From the NCBI RefSeq assembly GCF_963877135.1, contig NZ_CAWNSW010000001.1, forward strand, positions 1 to 64,000: DNA of 64,000 bases, written 5' to 3'. Both the position numbers and the translations under genes were made by a program. How positions within the stretch are numbered: position 1 is the first letter of the stretch; every line of letters begins with the position of its first letter. The stretch comes from Stenomitos frigidus_A (lineage in GTDB: Bacteria; Cyanobacteriota; Cyanobacteriia; Leptolyngbyales; Leptolyngbyaceae). Of this stretch, positions 1 to 8,302 are shown one piece after another. Under the pieces are notes generated by a model that was not told where the DNA came from, searched no databases, and was given only the letters and a program-made list of their open reading frames with translations.

Positions 1-76
1 AAAGGGGCGTCCTGGCATGACCCATGACCTCAAAGGGGACTCCTTTAGTTTGGCGCAACTTCATATTTAATTGGTA

Positions 77-325
77 TTAGGACACCGCCTCTTTGAGCAC
101 GGACTCCATCGCCTGACGCAGTGAAGCCGCTTGCGCGAAGCGCTTGCGCATGAGACTTTTGAGCCAAGCCCAACACTTTTCAATCCGGTTGAGATCGGGC
201 GAATAGGGCGGCAGGTACAAGAGGCGGCAACCGGCCGCTGCAATGCAATCAAAGCCGCAATGCGTCCGCCATGATGAAAGGTGGCATTATCGGCAATCAC
301 GACCTGTCCGGATTGGAGGGCTCCT
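77..325 (-). pseudogene. IS630-family transposase, C-terminal fragment, frameshifted
   Basis: This is the C-terminal part of a DDE transposase of the IS630 type. On the minus strand it reads VVIADNATFHHGGRIAALIA, then after a frame change GCRLLYLPPYSPDLNRIEK, and ends KEAVS-stop at 77-79. The PPYSPDLNxIE block around the last acidic catalytic residue is diagnostic. The frame is broken by a tandem duplication of the pentamer ATTGC (plus-strand 240-249); removing one copy restores a perfect ALIAAAGC reading. The N-terminal half is absent: near 318-325 the sequence passes straight into a metallo-beta-lactamase gene. The element is therefore an inactive remnant. Its other end may lie left of the window. 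Confidence 0.85.
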
Positions 326-1028
326 GATAGCGATCGCGCCCAAAGGTGTTGTAATGACCGGGATAAACGGTGTTGATCGGCAACTTCTGCAAGCGTTCAT
401 AGGTGGCAATATACGTGGGGATATCGCTTCCGGGCAGTTGGTCGAGCAGTTCGCCATCGTAAATGACATCACCAGAGAACAGCTCTTGATTTTTAGCATC
501 GTAGAGCGCAATGCAACCGGGGGAATGTCCCGGTAGGTGGAGCACTTCAAAGGCGCGATCGCCCAAATCCAGCACATCGCCTTCCTGCAAAAGCTGCGTG
601 GGTTCGGCACGGTTGAGCGTATACTGCATTGCCGTAAAGCCCGCATAGGGCAACTGCTCAAAGTGCTCATCCAGCACAAAGCCCAGTTCACGAGAGCAGG
701 CAGCCGCATGGTTATCGCTCGATCGCAAGGCTTCAGCTTCAGCAGGATGAATCGCTCTGTGGTCAAATTCGTGTAATCCGCCTGCGTAGTCAAAGTGGAT
801 ATGCGAGGCGATCGCGAGGAGCGGTTTGTCAATCAACGAGGCGATGTGCTGGCGCAAACTCGCTACGCCTAACCCCATATCAATCAGCAAATCCTGCTTT
901 TGCCCTTTGATGAGCCACAGATTTGCGCGATTCCATTCCTAGTAGTGAATTTCGCCGATGCAGTAGAGACCCGGATTAATTTGGCGCGTGGCAAACCAGC
1001 GATCGCAGACAGACTTGGAATTCAACAC
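318..1028 (-). pseudogene. MBL-fold metallo-hydrolase, broken by a nonsense codon and loss of the 3' end
   Basis: The translation resembles MBL-fold hydrolases of the lactonase/glyoxalase II type. It has PGLYCIGE and RANLWLIKG near the N-terminus, LLIDMGLG, the metal motif as SHIHFDYAGG, LHLPGHSPGCIALYD, LFSGDVIYDGEL and VYPGHYNTFGRDRY. Two lesions are visible. An in-frame TAG at 939-941 separates the first ~30 residues from the rest. The C-terminus is replaced by IS630 sequence after GRDRYQE near 320. The motif also reads HxHxDY where the family usually has HxHxDH, so a metal ligand may be lost. A shortened product could start at a TTG at 890, but it would lack the first strand. I judge it non-functional. 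Confidence 0.8.
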
Positions 1029-1052
1029 AGTAGACGTCTTTTTGCGAAACCC

Positions 1053-1119
1053 TCTTATGCCCTTATAGCAGAAATCTTATGCCCTCATAGCAGAAATTAA
1101 GACATCAGTAAGACATGCC
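1053..1119. promoter_or_regulatory. Direct-repeat array upstream of the phytase gene; candidate Pho-type operator
   Basis: A 22-bp unit (TCTTATGCCCTTATAGCAGA plus AA) at 1053-1074 is repeated at 1075-1096 with one mismatch. It is followed by an 8-bp repeat TAAGACAT at 1098 and 1109, spaced 3 bp apart. The whole array falls on an 11-bp period, the spacing of PhoB/SphR direct-repeat boxes. It sits about 230 bp before a phytase gene. The half-sites do not match the usual cyanobacterial CTTAACCT box well, so the regulatory role is inferred from spacing and context. The rest of 1120-1348 shows no gene. Confidence 0.4.
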
Positions 1120-1348
1120 TCCATGCGCTCTTACCGACATTTTTAACGGAGTGTTAGAAACCCCTTAAAGTTCCTGTGGGATTTGTAGAAATTGGCACCT
1201 GAAATGGCACTTCGCTTTCCCGTAGGTTCCTTGGTTGGAACGGGCAAGCGAAGGAAACGTTTGCGGCATGACCGAAACCGCCATTCTACGGACGTGAGCA
1301 CCTGTACATTGCTGGCTTCATTCACCTCCCTCTATCCAGGACACCTCT

Positions 1349-4300
1349 ATGGCAAGCGACCCAACTTCTTCCCAAGCGACTTCTATCCCATCTACACTCA
1401 CCGGCAAAACGCTCACTGATGATCTGAGCTTTCTGGGACAAACGATTTTGGCAACGGGCTTTACACCCACAGGAGCAGCAGGCGAGATCGGCGGTACGTC
1501 AGTCGCAGTCGGTGGCTTGTCGGGTGTCACCTATGATGCAGCGAATAATCGCTACTATGCCATTTCGGACGATCGCTCCTCGTTGGCTCGCTTTTACACC
1601 TTCACGGTGGACCTCTCGACATTGGCAACCAAAGGCGTGTCTTTTACCAACGTGACGCAGCTTAAAGATGCCAGCGCTAAGCCGTTTGCTGCCAACAGCC
1701 TCGACCCGGAGGATATTGTGCTGACCTCAAAGGGTACGGTGTTTATTTCTTCAGAAGGGGAAGTGAATCCTGCTCTGGGAGACAGTCGCGTTACGAATCC
1801 GTTTATCAACGAGTTTAATTTGGCAACAGGGCAACAGGTGCGATCGCTGCCCATCCCAACGAAGTTTTTGCCTGTGGTGCAAGACACAAATGGCAATGGC
1901 ATTGTGGATGCGGCTGATAAGCAAACAGCGGGCGTGCGAAACAACCTGGCGTTTGAAAGCCTCACCATTACACCCAACCAGAAATCGCTGTTTAGCGCGA
2001 CCGAGAATGCACTGTTTCAAGATGGTTCGGTGGCAACCGCAACCGCGACGAGTCCCGCTCGCATCTTGCAATACAATCTGACGACGGGGCAGCCAGAGAA
2101 AGAGTACCTGTACGAAGTGGATAAAGTGGCTGTCGCGCCACCCACTGCAACCAGTTTCAATACCAATGGCTTGGTGGATCTGCTGGCGATCGACGATCGT
2201 GGGACGCTGCTGGCACTGGAGCGATCGTTCACCGCAGACATTCCTGGCACTGGCAACACCATCAAGCTCTACGAAATCAGCACGCAAGGTGCAGCCGATA
2301 TCAGCGGCATTAATGCCCTCAGCAGCCTGACCGCTGAGCAACGCGCTGCCATTCAGCCTGTGCAAAAGCGGCTGCTTCTGAACCTGGACGATTTGAAACT
2401 GCCGACTGGATTGGACAATGTGGAAGGGATTGAGTTTGGTCCCAAGCTGGCAGATGGTCGTCAGTCGATCGTGCTGGTGAGCGACAACAACTTCAGCGCC
2501 ACGCAGTTTACCCAAATTCTGGCGCTTGATGCGGAAGTGCTCTCCACAGTGGCACCCAAGGCCGAAACCCGTCCAGCTCTACTGGATGACGACGTTCAAA
2601 AAGCTGATGCGGATGATCCAGCGATTTATGTTCACCCCACCAATCCGGCGTCGAGTCTGGTAATTACATCGGTCAAAAATGGCGGCCTGCGGGTATACAA
2701 CCTGTCGGGTGAGTTGGTGCAGACGATCAATCCGGGCAAGATTCGCTACAACAACGTTGACATCATCTACGGGTTTGAGCTGGATGGCAAAACGGTGGAT
2801 CTGGCGATCGCCAGCGATCGCAATAATGACAAGCTAGCGATCTTCACGATCAACTCCGCTGCAACGGGCAACTACCTGACCGAAGTGACCGACAGCAGCA
2901 TTGGCACGATCTTTCAAGCGGCTCCCTTCAACCCACCCTATTCGGCTTCGACCCGCAGCGCTTACGGACTGGCAGCATACACAAGTCCCTTCACAGGTGA
3001 TGACTATGTGTTTGTCACTCGCCGCCAAACGGGGGATGTCGCGCAGTACAGGCTGGTGGATACGGGCAATGGCACGATCGGCGCAGAGCGAGTACGCACC
3101 TTCACGGTGCCCATCCCAACGGGCGCGCCTGCTGACACCGATCCGCAGCTTGAAGGCACTGTCGTCGATCGCGAACGGGGTGTCGTATACATCGGGCAGG
3201 AAAATGTCGGCATCTGGAAGTACGACGCAGAACCCAACGGCAGCAACACGGGCAAACTGGTCGATACGGTGAAGGCGATCGGTGGCAAGAACCTCACCGA
3301 TGATGTGGAAGGGTTGACGATTTACTACGGTGCGGATGGTACAGGCTATTTGCTGGCATCCAGCCAGGGCGACAACACGTTTGCTGTTTACTCCCGCGAG
3401 GGCAACAACGAGTTTCTGGGACGGTTTGCGATCGGCAATAACGGCAGCATTGACAGCGTGCAAGAATCCGATGGCGCGGATGTTATCAACGTACCCCTTG
3501 GCCCCAACTATCCCTTTGGTTTATTCGTCACGCAGGATGGTTCCAACTCTCCAGCGGTATTGATAGACGATGATGGTGAACTCGTTAACATCAGCACCAA
3601 CTTCAAGTTTGTGCCCTGGGAAAGCATCGCCAACGCGTTCCCAACGGCGCTGCAAATCGACACCAGCAGCTACAATCCGCGCGAACTGTCTGTCATCGGC
3701 AAAGGCGGCAACACGACCTTTTTGGCGAACGAAGGCACGCTGACAATCAAAGCGTTTGGTGGCGTCGGCGCAGGCGTGAATCCCTCTGCCGAGGCGATCG
3801 CTGAAGTAGACACGATCGTCTTCAGCGGTGGCGGTCTCATCGCCGAGAATTTGCAGTTAACCCAAAACGACAACGATCTAGAACTCAGTTTCTCTGGCAT
3901 TACCGCTGGCAAGGTGGTGCTGAAAAACTTCGCGCTTGAAGACCTGGATAATCTCCAGCGCTCCACGGGTGCCAGCGTGAATCTTGGCAACATCTTGTTT
4001 GATGGGCAAACCACCATTCAAGATAGCTTCGATGTCTTCAACGCCGACTGGGACTACAGCCAGGTGTTTAACCGCAATACGGTTACTTTCTTGAATGATT
4101 TGGACAACACCATCAAGGGGTTTGACGACTCCAATGATGTCATCAATGGTCAGGGTGGCGACGATCGCATCAACGGTCTGAGCGGTGATGACATTCTGCG
4201 CGGTGGCGAAGGCAACGATCGCTTGAGGGGTGGTGCTGGCAACGACCAACTCACCGGTGGCGCTGATGCCGATCGCTTTATCTTCGCCTCCGGTCAAGCC

Positions 4301-4627
4301 TTCAACCTTGACGATCTAGGCGTTGACAAAATCATCGATTTCAGTAGGGCTGATGGCGACAAAATTGTGTTGAGCCGCACGACGTTCACAGAGCTGAGCG
4401 GTGCTGGGCGATCGCTGGCTGCAAGCGATTTTGCCACTATCTCGACGCCTGCTAATGGCACTACTCTTGCCGCTGGCAGCACTGCCAGCATTGTCTTCAA
4501 CCGCTTTAACGGCGACCTGTACTACAACCAGAATGGCGCGGATGCCGGGTTTGGTTCTGGTGGCAAGTTTGCGACTCTCACACCGTTTACATCGCTCAGC
4601 ACGTCCGACTTCCGCCTGCGTGCGTAA
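1349..4627 (+). CDS. Secreted two-propeller phytase/esterase-like protein with RTX tail
   Basis: This is a 1092-residue protein. Residues ~45-400 match the esterase-like phytase family (GLSGVTYDAANNRYYAISDD, LDPEDIV, NVEGIEF). Residues ~405-740 match beta-propeller 3-phytase (DDPAIYVHPTNPASSLVI, YGFELDGKTVDLAIASDRNN, EGTVVDRERGVVYIGQENVG, DDVEGLTIYY). Residues ~930-965 carry RTX nonapeptides (GGDDRINGLSGDD, GGEGNDRLRGGAGND), followed by a typical RTX C-terminal domain. There is no N-terminal signal peptide, which fits type I secretion through the C-terminus. Beta-propeller phytases use calcium to release phosphate from phytate, so a role in phosphate scavenging is likely. The start is the ATG at 1349; its ribosome site is weak. 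No secretion genes lie nearby. Confidence 0.9.
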   Translation: MASDPTSSQATSIPSTLTGKTLTDDLSFLGQTILATGFTPTGAAGEIGGTSVAVGGLSGVTYDAANNRYYAISDDRSSLARFYTFTVDLSTLATKGVSFTNVTQLKDASAKPFAANSLDPEDIVLTSKGTVFISSEGEVNPALGDSRVTNPFINEFNLATGQQVRSLPIPTKFLPVVQDTNGNGIVDAADKQTAGVRNNLAFESLTITPNQKSLFSATENALFQDGSVATATATSPARILQYNLTTGQPEKEYLYEVDKVAVAPPTATSFNTNGLVDLLAIDDRGTLLALERSFTADIPGTGNTIKLYEISTQGAADISGINALSSLTAEQRAAIQPVQKRLLLNLDDLKLPTGLDNVEGIEFGPKLADGRQSIVLVSDNNFSATQFTQILALDAEVLSTVAPKAETRPALLDDDVQKADADDPAIYVHPTNPASSLVITSVKNGGLRVYNLSGELVQTINPGKIRYNNVDIIYGFELDGKTVDLAIASDRNNDKLAIFTINSAATGNYLTEVTDSSIGTIFQAAPFNPPYSASTRSAYGLAAYTSPFTGDDYVFVTRRQTGDVAQYRLVDTGNGTIGAERVRTFTVPIPTGAPADTDPQLEGTVVDRERGVVYIGQENVGIWKYDAEPNGSNTGKLVDTVKAIGGKNLTDDVEGLTIYYGADGTGYLLASSQGDNTFAVYSREGNNEFLGRFAIGNNGSIDSVQESDGADVINVPLGPNYPFGLFVTQDGSNSPAVLIDDDGELVNISTNFKFVPWESIANAFPTALQIDTSSYNPRELSVIGKGGNTTFLANEGTLTIKAFGGVGAGVNPSAEAIAEVDTIVFSGGGLIAENLQLTQNDNDLELSFSGITAGKVVLKNFALEDLDNLQRSTGASVNLGNILFDGQTTIQDSFDVFNADWDYSQVFNRNTVTFLNDLDNTIKGFDDSNDVINGQGGDDRINGLSGDDILRGGEGNDRLRGGAGNDQLTGGADADRFIFASGQAFNLDDLGVDKIIDFSRADGDKIVLSRTTFTELSGAGRSLAASDFATISTPANGTTLAAGSTASIVFNRFNGDLYYNQNGADAGFGSGGKFATLTPFTSLSTSDFRLRA

Positions 4628-4646
4628 GGCTCAACAGACCAAGTGC

Positions 4647-4683
4647 TTAGACCTCGGAGGTTTTGCAAACCTCCGAGGTCTAA
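4647..4683 (+). terminator. Strong hairpin after the phytase gene
   Basis: A perfect 17-bp stem (4647-4663 with 4667-4683, core GACCTCGGAGGTTT) closes a 3-nt loop 20 bp after the phytase stop. No T-run follows, so it may be an RNA-stabilising hairpin or a dispersed palindrome rather than a classic intrinsic terminator. Confidence 0.6.
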
Positions 4684-4728
4684 AGCCGTTACGCCATAAT
4701 ACGGTCAGAGCAATTGGGTCGAAGCCCT

Positions 4729-5404
4729 ATGGTATTTGAGTCGATCGCAGGTGGATTAGTCAAAGCAGCATCGCCCAAAGGTGGCAGGCGCGATCGCCAA
4801 AGCAGTGAAAGATAAGCTGAACCCAACCGAACTACAACGAGCGTTGGAAGTTGGATTGAAGGAGTCAGGTGCGTTCGATCGCGGACAAAAAGCGCGCAAT
4901 CCAGTTTTTTACCGTTCGACCGACAAAGATACCGATACCTTTTTGGCAGCACTGCTCAAACATCCAGAAGTGCAGCGCGAATTGCAAAAGCCGCTGGAGC
5001 AAGAGGGTGCGCCAGATGTGGCAATGTTGGTGCAGGCAGCAAAGCAAATTGCGATCGATCGCCAGCTTCCCATCGAAACAGACCATCTGGAAACATGGCT
5101 AAAAGCATTCGTCAACGCCTACTTTGAGACGATTACCGCCATTCGGTTTCAGGTCGCGAAAGCCGATTACCTGGAACAGTTAGCCAACTGGTTTGATGAC
5201 GTAAAGTTTGCAGGCGTTGCGGTCCCAGGACAGGATGTGCAACGGGCAGACCGCTTGGCGCAGATCTTTGTGATGCCAGATGTGGAGGAGGAGAGGGGAC
5301 AGTTGGTGTGTGGGAGCGATCGGTTTTGGAGGAGCAAGGGGGGCAGGGGCGGCAGGCCAGAGTCAGTAGACGCTATGCTTAAAAACATTGCAGGGTTCAA
5401 GTGA
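4729..5404 (+). pseudogene. N-terminal part of a STAND/NACHT-type protein, frameshifted and truncated
   Basis: The ATG at 4729 opens MVFESIAGGLVKAA, which leaves frame at AAAGGTGGC (4777-4785). Dropping one G joins it to AGAIAKAVKDKLNPTELQ and the rest. The protein is helical; its DYLEQLANWFDDVKFAGVAV...RLAQIFVMPDVEEE segment resembles the region just before the NACHT P-loop in cyanobacterial STAND NTPases. No Walker A or B motif follows. Instead it passes into low-complexity G-rich sequence (5335-5360) and stops at 5404, 7 bp before the Hsp70 start. I read it as a decayed sensor-NTPase front end. If the frameshift is an assembly error, a ~220-residue helical protein without the NTPase could still be made in an operon with Hsp70. 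The family assignment is from recall. Confidence 0.55.
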
Positions 5405-5411
5405 GAGAACA

Positions 5412-7184
5412 ATGAGTAGAGCCGTTGGCATTGACCTGGGCACCACCAACTCCGAAGTGGCGATCGTGGGAAAGGGTCAGGCGCGAGTCTTGCCGGATGA
5501 AGCAGGCGATCTCATCCTGCCATCGTGTGTGGGATTCAACGAAAGCGGTCAATTGCTGGTCGGGCGTGAAGCGTTACGACAATATGCGGCCGCGCCAGAA
5601 CGCACGGTTAAATCCATCAAACGCTGGATGGGAACTGACCACAAAACGACACTGGGCGATCGTGACTATTTGCCCCATGAAATTTCTGCCATCATTTTGC
5701 GTGCCCTCAAGCAACGAGCCGAAACGGCTCTCGGTGAACCCCTTACCCAGGCAGTGATTACGGTGCCTGCCTATTTTACCGATGCGCAACGGCAGGCTAC
5801 CAAAACAGCGGGCGAAATCGCTGGCTTGGAGGTGCTGCAAATTATCAACGAGCCGACCGCGGTGGCTTTAGCGTATGATCTGCGACCGGATGAAACCGAG
5901 CGAGTTCTGGTCTATGACCTGGGTGGTGGCACCTTTGATGTCTCGGTGGTGGAAATTACAGGAGACGTAACCGAAGTCCTCGCCAGTCACGGTAATAACC
6001 AGTTAGGAGGCGACGACTTCGATCGCCGCTTACAACTGCATTTCAAGGATCGGTTTCGCCAGCAGCATGGGGTAGAGGTGCCCGACGACCTCTCAACTAA
6101 CGCCCGGTTACTGCGAGCCGCCGAGCAAGCCAAAATCGACCTTAGTAGCCATAGCTTTACCACGGTACGCGAGGCATTCTTGGGGAGCAAGGGCCAGACG
6201 GCTCTCCATTTAGACGCTGAAATTGCCCGGACTGACTTTGAAGCACTGATTCGCCCCTTATTAGACGAAACCCTGGAGGCGATCGATCGCGCCTTACAGG
6301 ACGCCAAGGTGTCGCCAGCAGAGATCGATAGCATTATTGTGGTTGGTGGTTCCACCCGAATGCCACTCATCCAGCAGATGATTGAAGCGCATTTGGGGCA
6401 GCCTCCGACCGATGGCATTCAACCCGATCTATCTGTCGCGTTGGGTGCATCGTTGCAAGCGGGAGTTTTGGTCGGCGAGGCAGTGGATGCCATTCTGGTG
6501 GATGTGATTCCCCATTCGCTGGGCATCTCTGCCGTCATGGCAAGCCCGATAGGGATTATGCCCGGCGTGTTCAGTGTGATCATTCCCCGTAATAGCGTCA
6601 TTCCCACCTATCGTTCCTCAGTCTACTCCACGTTTTCGGATCGGCAGGAGGCGGTAGAAATTGAAGTCTTTCAAGGCGAAAATCCGATCGCTGAGGAAAA
6701 TGTGCCCCTCGGGTCCTTTAAAGTTGAAAACTTGCCGCCCAAACCAGCCGGAAGCGTGCAGATCGAAGTGCATTTTGACTTTGATTTGAATGGTATTTTA
6801 ACGGTGACAGCCACTGAAAAAGACAAGGGACAACAGACCAGTCTGACGGTTCGCCATGCTAGTGGTACACAACGCCTCTCCAGCCATGAGCTAGAAAAGG
6901 CTCAAACTGATTTAGACATGCTGTTTGCGAAGACTGAAGTGCTGCATGATCTAGAGCTGACAGCCGAAGCGACTGCGATTAACTACGGCCCAGCATTGCA
7001 GGCATTGATCGAACGCGCCGAGCAAGCACTGGAGACCCTGAAGGATGAACCCGCTGAAGAGCTACAAACCTTGCTGGGGCAAATTGAGGCCGCTGCCTCC
7101 GAAGACTCAGATGAGGATTTAGAAGCGCTCCAGTCAGAACTGGAAGACTTTCTCTACTACGGTCTGAGCGGAACAGAGGCGTGA
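5412..7184 (+). CDS. Hsp70-family chaperone (DnaK-like, short form)
   Basis: This 590-residue protein has the Hsp70 ATPase motifs: AVGIDLGTTNSEVAIV (phosphate 1), VYDLGGGTFDVSVVEI (phosphate 2) and VVGGSTRMPLIQQ (adenosine). The substrate-binding domain follows (VIIPRNSVIPT, EIEVFQGENPIAEEN, GILTVTATEKDKG). The C-terminal lid is short and acidic (EDSDEDLEALQSELEDFL) and lacks the EEVD-like end and linker of the main DnaK. The ATG at 5412 follows GAGAGAAC. It lies 7 bp after a truncated STAND-like gene and 8 bp before a zinc-ribbon/TPR gene, so it looks like an operon member with a specialised role rather than the general heat-shock dnaK. No CIRCE element or grpE/dnaJ is nearby. Confidence 0.9.
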   Translation: MSRAVGIDLGTTNSEVAIVGKGQARVLPDEAGDLILPSCVGFNESGQLLVGREALRQYAAAPERTVKSIKRWMGTDHKTTLGDRDYLPHEISAIILRALKQRAETALGEPLTQAVITVPAYFTDAQRQATKTAGEIAGLEVLQIINEPTAVALAYDLRPDETERVLVYDLGGGTFDVSVVEITGDVTEVLASHGNNQLGGDDFDRRLQLHFKDRFRQQHGVEVPDDLSTNARLLRAAEQAKIDLSSHSFTTVREAFLGSKGQTALHLDAEIARTDFEALIRPLLDETLEAIDRALQDAKVSPAEIDSIIVVGGSTRMPLIQQMIEAHLGQPPTDGIQPDLSVALGASLQAGVLVGEAVDAILVDVIPHSLGISAVMASPIGIMPGVFSVIIPRNSVIPTYRSSVYSTFSDRQEAVEIEVFQGENPIAEENVPLGSFKVENLPPKPAGSVQIEVHFDFDLNGILTVTATEKDKGQQTSLTVRHASGTQRLSSHELEKAQTDLDMLFAKTEVLHDLELTAEATAINYGPALQALIERAEQALETLKDEPAEELQTLLGQIEAAASEDSDEDLEALQSELEDFLYYGLSGTEA

Positions 7185-7192
7185 GTCAGCCG

Positions 7193-7554
7193 ATGAAATG
7201 CCCCGTTTGTCGTGCCACGTATCAGCCCGGACAACTATCCTATGTCTGTCGGCGGTGTGGACTGATCTGACAGCACTCATTCAAATTCACGATCGCGCCC
7301 TCTGGCACTATCGACAGGCGATCGCCGAGCTCAAAGTCGAAGATTATCCAGGTGCCCAAATCCAGATTCAGCAAGCGCTAGCCTTGGACGGCAGACAAGC
7401 CATCTTTTATACGCTCGCTGGGCAGATTTCGGCACTTCAGGGAGAATGGCAACTCGCGATCACAACCTGGAAGCAGGCCCAACGGCTCGATCCAACTAAC
7501 CCGATCGCTCTTCAATGTCTCCAGCTGCTGTCAGCGGTTGCTCAACAAAACTGA
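7193..7554 (+). pseudogene. Zinc-ribbon plus TPR protein split by a -1 frameshift
   Basis: The ATG at 7193 reads MKCPVCRATYQPGQLSYVCRRCG, a clear four-cysteine zinc ribbon, and then meets a TGA. One base away the frame continues TDLTALIQIHDRALWHYRQAIAEL, followed by a TPR-like pair (GAQIQIQQALALDGRQAIFYTLAGQI, GEWQLAITTWKQAQRLDPTNPIAL) to the stop at 7554. A single missing base near 7256-7262 would give one ~120-residue ZnR-TPR protein. The start lies 8 bp after the Hsp70 stop, so it is probably a co-chaperone-like partner in the same operon. It may be a true lesion, a sequencing error or programmed frameshifting; I see no obvious slippery heptamer. Confidence 0.65.
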
Positions 7555-7734
7555 GTCTCAGTGACACTGCTTGGCTAAGGCTCCTAGATTGAATCACCTG
7601 TAATTCTGGTTTAGCAGTGTCATGCCCTTGTGGCAGGAAGGCATCAAAGACAATCTTTAGGTTAGGAGCTGAGGGGTGAAAGGAGCGGTGGCAGGCTTAG
7701 TTTTAGTAACCCAAGTTGCTAGTTAAGTTTCCAT

Positions 7735-8087
7735 ACTAAGAATTGCTGCCTTTGACGGAGATTGAAGTTACTGGTCAACTCGGATGGGTACCCATCCAGA
7801 GCTACCGACTCAGATTGCCAAACTGCTAAAGCGACAACACAGACTATGTTCTTACTACAAGCTGTACTTTAAGTCAGAAGACCTGTTGGAAGTTAACTAT
7901 GTGGACGGGAACCACCAGAACAACAAGTGGGAAAATCTGACATTGATACACCAGCACTGCAACGACCTAATTCATTCAGGTATGGATGACAAGCACCCAG
8001 TTGTTGAGGAGCCGTGTGAGGTTACCGTCTCAAGCACGGTTTTGTAGACCAGTGGGTAGGTGAAACACAATCCCGTTGAAGGTCTAT
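7735..8087 (+). mobile_element. 3' remnant of a group II intron with HNH-containing intron protein
   Basis: The reading FDGD-stop-SYWSTRMGTHPELPTQIAKLLKRQ, then LCSYYKLYFKSEDLLEV and LIHQHCNDLIHSG, matches the C-terminal X/HNH end of cyanobacterial group II intron reverse transcriptases. It has an in-frame TGA at 7763. The usual VDHI HNH core reads VNYV, and the following block is shortened. Domain V follows directly. The reverse transcriptase domains and the intron 5' end are missing, so the element cannot move on its own. Nothing else recognisable lies in 7555-7734. Confidence 0.8.
8009..8087 (+). ncRNA. Group II intron domains V and VI (degenerate)
   Basis: A 34-nt segment at 8009-8042 aligns base for base with the domain V hairpin (GAGCCGTGTGAGG on the left, CTCAAGCACGGTTT on the right). 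The AGC catalytic triad is present. The GNRA tetraloop is replaced by TACC, which argues against activity. A stem TAGACC (8045-8050) with GGTCTA (8081-8086) forms domain VI, with a candidate branch-point A just before GGTCTAT. The intron 3' end is near 8087. Confidence 0.75.
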
Positions 8088-8302
8088 GCCATGAACCAGA
8101 CAGAGAATCTGGCACGCTTCTTCGGAAATGGTGCTGCACCTCGCTGTAGTCCATCAAAGATTCGATGAACAAGCCATAGCGGAGGTTAGGGCGGTCATCA
8201 CAAGCAAAGTCTTACTTTAGACACATAAGCAAGTGACACACCGATAGAGCAACTGCAAAAGGAAAATCTTTAATCTAATCGCATATCCAAGGTAGGAAGG
8301 CT

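Noticed and set aside
1751..2515. Long minus-strand frame opposite the phytase gene
   Set aside because: It is an antisense shadow of a well-supported gene with no protein-family features.
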